From positions 223,599,894 to 223,663,893 of the forward strand of contig NC_088792.1 of assembly GCF_011386835.1 (NCBI RefSeq): a stretch of 64,000 nt of DNA. Reading direction: 5' to 3'. Below, one piece after another: positions 59,499 to 64,000 of this stretch. Both the position numbers and the translations under genes were made by a program. How positions within the stretch are numbered: position 1 is the first letter of the stretch; each line of letters opens with the position of its first letter. The stretch comes from Chrysemys picta bellii (Eukaryota; Chordata; Testudines; Emydidae). The notes under the pieces are model-generated. The model did no database searches and had not been told where the DNA came from. It saw nothing but the letters and a program-made list of their open reading frames with translations.

Positions 59499-60215
59499 GA
59501 GGCAGTGTGGTCCAGAGAATAACATACTGGACTGGGACTCAGCAGACCTAGGTTTTAGTCCTAGCTCTGTCACTTGTTTGCCATGTGACCTGCAGGGCCG
59601 GCTCTGGCTTTTTGGCCGCCCCAAGCAAAAAAAAAAAAAACCAAAAAACCTGTGGCGCGGCTGGAGCACGGGTGCAGGGGGGACCGGCGGGGGGGGCGAG
59701 GGGAGGGGAGTGGGCGGGAGAGAGAGAGAAGGGGGTGTCCAGGGCTACAGCAGGGGAGCTGCCACACGGCCCCTCCCGCTGCACCACCTCCTGCTGCCTG
59801 CCGCCAGGGCTCCGCTCCGGTCGGCGGGGAGGGAAGGAAGAGGACTGCCCTGCAGGGCGCTCTGGTTCTCCGTGCCGCCGCCCCCTACAGGGTGGCCAGA
59901 GTGGGGGGAAAAAAAAAAGCGTCCATGCCGCCCTAGGATTGGGCGGAATGCCGCCTCCAACAATCTGCCGCCCCAAGCACCAGCTTGCTCAGCTGGTGCC
60001 TTGCTCAGCTGGTACCTGGAGCTGGCCCTGGTGACCTGGGCAAGTCACTTCACCTCTGTTTCCCATTCCACCCTTTGTCTGTCTGATCTACTTTAATTGT
60101 AAGCTTTTTGGGAGCAGGAACTGTCTCTTACTGTGTGTTTGTGTAATGCCTAGCACAATGGGTCCTAATCTCCGTTTGGTGTCACTAGGGAAAAGTGTAA
60201 TGCAAATAATAAAAA
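59499..60215 (+). mobile_element. MIR-like SINE, nearly full length, split by a hAT-like element
   Basis: The left half carries a tRNA-like head (AGTGTGGTCCAGAGAATAAC; GGTTTTAGTCCTAGCTCTGT as B box) and CATGTGACCTG. It resumes at 60031 with GTGACCTGGGCAAGTCACTT, CACCTCTGTTTCCC and the TGTAAGCTTTTTGGGAGCAG tail. Without the insert it is about 270 bp. Confidence 0.85.
59593..60030. mobile_element. hAT-like element, long form, perfect 8-bp duplication
   Basis: 438 bp flanked by GTGACCTG at 59585-59592 and 60031-60038, the duplicated site being part of the MIR. Ends CAGGGCCGGCTCTGG and ...CTGGAGCTGGCCCTG. Its body matches 1-581 (CAAAAAACCTGTGGCGCGG; CGGTCGGCGGGGAGGGAAGG). Frames through it are compositionally open only. 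Confidence 0.95.
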
Positions 60216-61029
60216 AACTAATAAAATATACCTTGAACTCTGTACCATAACTGAAGGATAGGAGCCATAATTCTATTAGAACTAATGCATATTACAGTGG
60301 AAAAGAGGGAAAACTGTATAGTTAAAGAAGTTACATAATAGTTTCCCTTATAGCCACCTATATTGAGTCACTCAAAACATTTCTGAAACTGTTACCTTTT
60401 AAATTGATATTTTCCAGGCTGCTTTCTGCCCAGGGGATTTTTTTTTTTTTAAAGGTAGGGTAAAAATGGTTCAACTATTTCTGAGAATGAGAAAAACAGA
60501 ACAAACAATGAAGAAACCCACTTACCCAAGCTTTTGTACTGAAACCGTGTGGGGAAGAAAGTTGAAGTTTGATACTGTGAAGTCTATGAGCCTTTGAAAA
60601 CTTGTCATTGTAAATATGTAATAGATTTTTCATGCCTTTTTTGCTATGTTGATAAGGTGTGCAACTAAGGGAAAGCCATGCTGTGGAGGAGCTGCACAGC
60701 AAAAAATTTAGTGAGTATCATCAGTGAGTAAGGCAAGGGCATTTGTGGAACCACTCACTGTGCCACTGCACTTGGAAAAAACTATTTGCTTGGCAAAAGT
60801 TTTCAGCTTACACAATCTCAGCACCTGAAATTTTCTATTTTCCATGTAAAGTGGTAGAAGTCTAGTACCCTTCCAAATGAATGCACAGAACACACACAGT
60901 TTTCATCACTGTGGAAGACTTTACTCAAGGCACAAAGTATTCCACACTAACCTTTGCACATCTGTGGGCAGGCTGCAGAAAATGCCACTTTTGTGAAAAG
61001 GCCATATGGCCTTTTTCACTGTAGTCTCT
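60216..61029. other. Unassigned sequence
   Basis: Nothing recognisable. Confidence 0.4.
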
Positions 61030-61240
61030 GAGCACCTTACATACTTTAATGTATTTCTCCACACAACCCCCCTGTCAGGTAAGGAAGTATTGTTCTCCCA
61101 ATTTTTTACAGATGGGGAACTGAGGCACAGAAAGATTAAGTGACTTGCCCAAGGTCATACAGCAAATCTGTGGCAGGGATGGAACTCAACTAGGTTCCCC
61201 AAGTCCTAAGCTAGTGCCCTCACCATTGGACCATCCTTCC
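61030..61240 (-). mobile_element. MIR SINE
   Basis: The plus strand reads TTTTACAGATGGGGAACTGA, GGCACAGAAAGATTAAGTGA and CTTGCCCAAGGTCATACAGC, the reverse complement of the MIR core, well preserved. Confidence 0.92.
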
Positions 61241-61801
61241 TTTCAACAGTTGGTAGTATTCATCAGATACAGTATTGGTTGGCTGAACCTCTGTTCAAAG
61301 TGTGATGCTGCATACATGGCTACTCAACAATAGATCTGTGACAATAACTGATTTTTTGGTTTGGTGGCTGAACCGGAAAAAAAATAGTTTCAGGCTGACC
61401 CAAAAAAAATTTCTAGTTTTTCAATTAAATTAAAAAGTTGAAAAAAAAATCATTTTAGATCAAATGAAACATCTTGTTTGACCTGAAAATAAACATTTTG
61501 TTTTATTTTGAGAGGTTTGGGCATTTAAAAAAATAAAATTGAAGTAAAAGTCAAACCAAAAAGTCATTTCAAATAAAAAAAATCTAAATGTTTTGTTTAA
61601 AAAATGTTGAAATTAAATGGGTCAGTTTTTTGGATTTTTTTTTTTTTTTAGTGTGGGATGTTTCAACTGACACAATTCAACACAAATCCACAGTGTTTTA
61701 GTCAACCCAAAAATGCATTTTTCAGTGAAAAAAAGATTTGTCCAAATTTTTTTGCCCAGTTATACTGACCAGACATGGAATGGAAAACACAGGGGTTAGC
61801 A
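61241..61801. repeat. A/T-rich degenerate repeat
   Basis: From 61340 the sequence is dominated by AAAT/ATTT runs (TTTTTGGTTTGG, GTTGAAAAAAAAATC), the same texture as 1141, 48850 and 57000. Confidence 0.4.
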
Positions 61802-62146
61802 CAGGGGTTCTCAAACTGTGAGTCAGGACCCCAAAGTGGGTTGCGACCCTGTTTTAATGGGGTCACCTGGACTGGTGTTAGACTTGCTGGGGATTGGTGG
61901 CCGAAGCCTGAGCCCCACTGCCCAGGCTTCGGCTTCAGCCCTGGGCGGTGGGACTCAGGTCACAAGCCCCCTGCCCGGGCTGAAGCCCTTGGACTTCGGC
62001 TTTGCCCCTTCTCCCACCCCCCCCCCCCCCCCGCCAGGGGTGGCAGGCCTTGGGCGGTCTCAGGCTTCAGTCCCCCATCCTGGGATCATGTTGTAATTTT
62101 AGTTGTCAGAAGGGGGTCGTGGTGCAATAAAGTTTGAGAACCGCTG
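61802..62146. mobile_element. hAT-like element (CAGGGGTTCTCAAAC family)
   Basis: CAGGGGTTCTCAAACTGTGA and ...AAAGTTTGAGAACCGCTG are inverted ends. Flanks GGTTAGCA (61794-61801) and GTTTAGGA (62147-62154) agree at 6 of 8. Inner GCTTCGGCTTCAG / CTGAAGCCC palindromes; a C17-type run at about 62017-62033. Confidence 0.82.
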
Positions 62147-62154
62147 GTTTAGGA

Positions 62155-62362
62155 TGAATGTGCAATAAAAGGTGGTAAAATCCCAGTTCGTTCAGTTTTT
62201 GACCTGATGAGATAGGCAGCCCTCGTGGCAATCAAACATATACGTGGAATTGGACACACGTGCAATATATTCAGGTGTTTTACTTTTTGGAAACAAGCTG
62301 ATATGCATTTTTGCTTGTGGAAAACCACAATGTTCTGAATAATACCAACAGAACAACTAGCA
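62155..62362. other. Unassigned sequence
   Basis: Nothing recognisable. Confidence 0.4.
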
Positions 62363-62454
62363 CTGAATCATAGAATCATAGAAAATTAGAGTTGGAAGAG
62401 ACCTCAGGAGGTCATCTAGTCCAACCCCCCTGCTCAAAGCAGGACCAAAACCAA

Positions 62455-64000
62455 CTAAATCATCCCAGCCAGGGTTTTCTCAAGCCAGGCCTTAAAAACC
62501 TCTAAGGATGGAGATTCCACCACCTCCCTAGGTAACCCATTCCAGTGCTTCACCACCCTCCTAGTGAAACAGTGTTTCTTAATACCCAACCTAGACCTCC
62601 CCCACTGCAACTTGAGACCGTTGCTCCTTGTTCTGTCATCTGCCACCGCTGAGAATAGCCGAGCTCCATCCCTTTTGGAACCCCCTTCAGGTAGTTGAAA
62701 GCAGCTATCAAATCCCCCCTCACTCTTCTCTTCTGCAGACTGAATAAGCCCAGTTCCTTCAGCCTCTCCTGGCTGTGCCCCAGCCCCCTAATCATTTTCG
62801 TTGCCCTCTGCTGGACTGTCTCCAATTTGTCCGCATCCTTTCTGTAGTGGGGGGTCCAAAACTGGACACAATACTCCAGATGTGGCCTCACCAGTGCCAA
62901 ATAGACGGGAATAATCACTTTGCTGGATCTGCTGGCAAAGCTCCTACTAATGCAGCCCAATATGCCTGTCAAGGCTGCTTCCCCACTTTGAACTTTAGGG
63001 TACAAATGTGGGGGCCTGCATGAAAACTTCTAAGCTTAACTACCAGCTTAGATCTGGTCCGCTGCCACCATCCCAAAGCTAGTTCCCTTCCCGGGGTAGC
63101 CTTGAGAGACCTTCACCAATTCCCTGGTGAATACAGATCCAAACCCCTTGGATCTTAAAACAAGGAGAAATTAACCATTCCCCTCCTTTCTCCCACCAAC
63201 TCCTGGTGGATCAAGATCCAACCTCCTTGGATCTAAAAACAAGGAAAAATCAATCAGGTTCTTAAAAAGAAGGTTTTTAATTAAAGAAAAAGGTAAAAAT
63301 CATCTCTGTAAAATCAAGATGGAAAATATCTTTACAGGGTAATCAAACTTAAAGAGCTCAGAGGACCCCCCTCTAGCCTTAGGTTCAAAGTACAGCAAAC
63401 AGAGATAAACACTGTAGTAAAAGGTACATTTACAAGTTGAGAAAACAAAGATAAACTAACATGCCTTGCCTGGCTGTTTACTTACAAGTTTGAAATATGA
63501 GAGACTTGTTCAGAAAGATTTGGAAAACCTGGATTGATGACTGGTCCCTCTCAGTCCCAAGAGCGAACAACTTCCCAAACAAAGAGCACAAACAAAAGCC
63601 TTCCCCCCCCCCATCCCCCCCAAGATTTGAAAGTATCTTGTCCCCTTATTGGTCCTTTGGGTCAGATGTCAGCCAGGTTACCTGAGCTTCTTAACCCTTT
63701 ACAGGTAAAAGGATTTTGGAGTCTCTGGCCAGGAGGGATTTTATAATACTGTACACAGGAAAGCTGTTACCCTTCTCTTTATAGTTATGACAATGCCATT
63801 AACCTTCTTGGCAACAAGGGCACACTGTTGACTCATATCCAGCTTCTGGTCCACTGTAATCCCCAGGTCCTTTTCTGCAGAATTGCTGCTTAGCCAGTTG
63901 GTCCCCAGTCTGTAGCAGTGCATGGGATTCTTCCGTCCCAAGTGCAGGACTCTGCATTTATCCTTGTTGAACCTCGTCAGATTTCTTTTGGCCCAATCCT
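62455..64000 (-). pseudogene. CR1 ORF2 C-terminal remnant, frameshifted and split
   Basis: Minus-strand blocks in order: LHLGRKNPMHCYRLG-type and DLGITVDQKLDMSQQ (64000-63798), then after the [18 protein letters not shown] and [14 protein letters not shown] (to 62660), a frameshift near 62650, then [13 protein letters not shown] and the C-terminus ...FKAWLEKTLAGMI ending at 62455. This is the thumb and C-terminal domain downstream of the RT palm. Non-functional. Confidence 0.88.
62967..63792 (-). mobile_element. Solo LTR, 826 bp, inserted in CR1
   Basis: TGTCAAGGCTGC...AGTTATGACA flanked by the 5-bp duplication ATGCC at 62962-62966 and 63793-63797, both being CR1 sequence. On the minus strand TTTAATTAAAAACC is a plausible poly(A)-type signal, so minus is the likely sense. 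No retroviral genes adjoin it. C-rich run at 63603-63627. Confidence 0.88.

Larger units (their letters stand above)
62363..64000 (-). mobile_element. CR1 LINE, split by a solo LTR, runs off the window
   Basis: The 3' tail on the plus strand is AATCATAGAATCATAGAAAA. The copy continues to 62966, is interrupted by the LTR, and resumes at 63798 with ATTAACCTTCTTGGCAAC. It is still in RT-thumb coding sequence at 64000, so the 5' part lies beyond. Confidence 0.92.

Noticed and set aside
1..64000. CRISPR arrays, bacterial operons, rRNA genes
   Set aside because: No regularly spaced direct repeats with unique spacers, no dense coding and no rRNA-like sequence; the composition is that of an amniote nuclear genome.

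Overview
The window reads as non-coding vertebrate (reptile, most likely turtle) nuclear DNA. It is A+T-rich, with no intact protein-coding gene, no operon and no bacterial signal. The repeat content points to a testudine: CR1 LINEs with octamer 3' tails, MIR and tRNA-headed SINEs, many short hAT-like elements with 8-bp target duplications, retroviral solo LTRs, and Penelope-like retroelement (PLE) fragments. A crocodilian is the main alternative. The assignment rests on recognition of repeat families, not on a database search.

Layout. 1-5.3 kb: a hAT-type repeat, a MIR copy, and otherwise unique DNA with one speculative short exon. 5.4-8.65 kb: an old minus-strand CR1 that holds a 40-bp perfect palindrome and is split by an 823-bp PLE with inverted terminal arms, a GIY-YIG pseudogene and two hammerhead-like motifs. 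8.7-21 kb: mostly unique DNA with small palindromic elements, MIR pieces, a pair of 111-bp inverted repeats 1.24 kb apart (16.2/17.6 kb), and a mosaic of local duplications near 20 kb. 21-31 kb: a solo LTR, a hAT-like palindromic element, a hAT-like element carrying a nested CR1, and a 228-bp relative of it. 31-42 kb: unique DNA, an old CR1, a second PLE family split by a DNA element, and an L2 remnant. 42-54.3 kb: a hAT-like element, two solo LTRs, a PLE hairpin dimer, simple repeats, and a second hAT-like element hit by a PLE dimer and a tRNA-headed SINE. 54-64 kb: unique DNA, a MIR split by a hAT-like element, further hAT-like elements, and a CR1 split by a solo LTR that runs off the window.

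Nested insertions with clean target-site duplications give relative ages: the CR1 at 5.4-8.65 kb is older than the PLE; the MIR is older than the hAT-like element at 59.6 kb; the CR1 at 62.4 kb is older than the LTR inside it. The most unusual structure is the PLE family. It is present as one element with long inverted arms, two near-perfect hairpin dimers and smaller fragments, and the dimers turn around close to the predicted hammerhead cleavage point. No single-copy host gene could be identified, so the window is probably intergenic or deep intronic.
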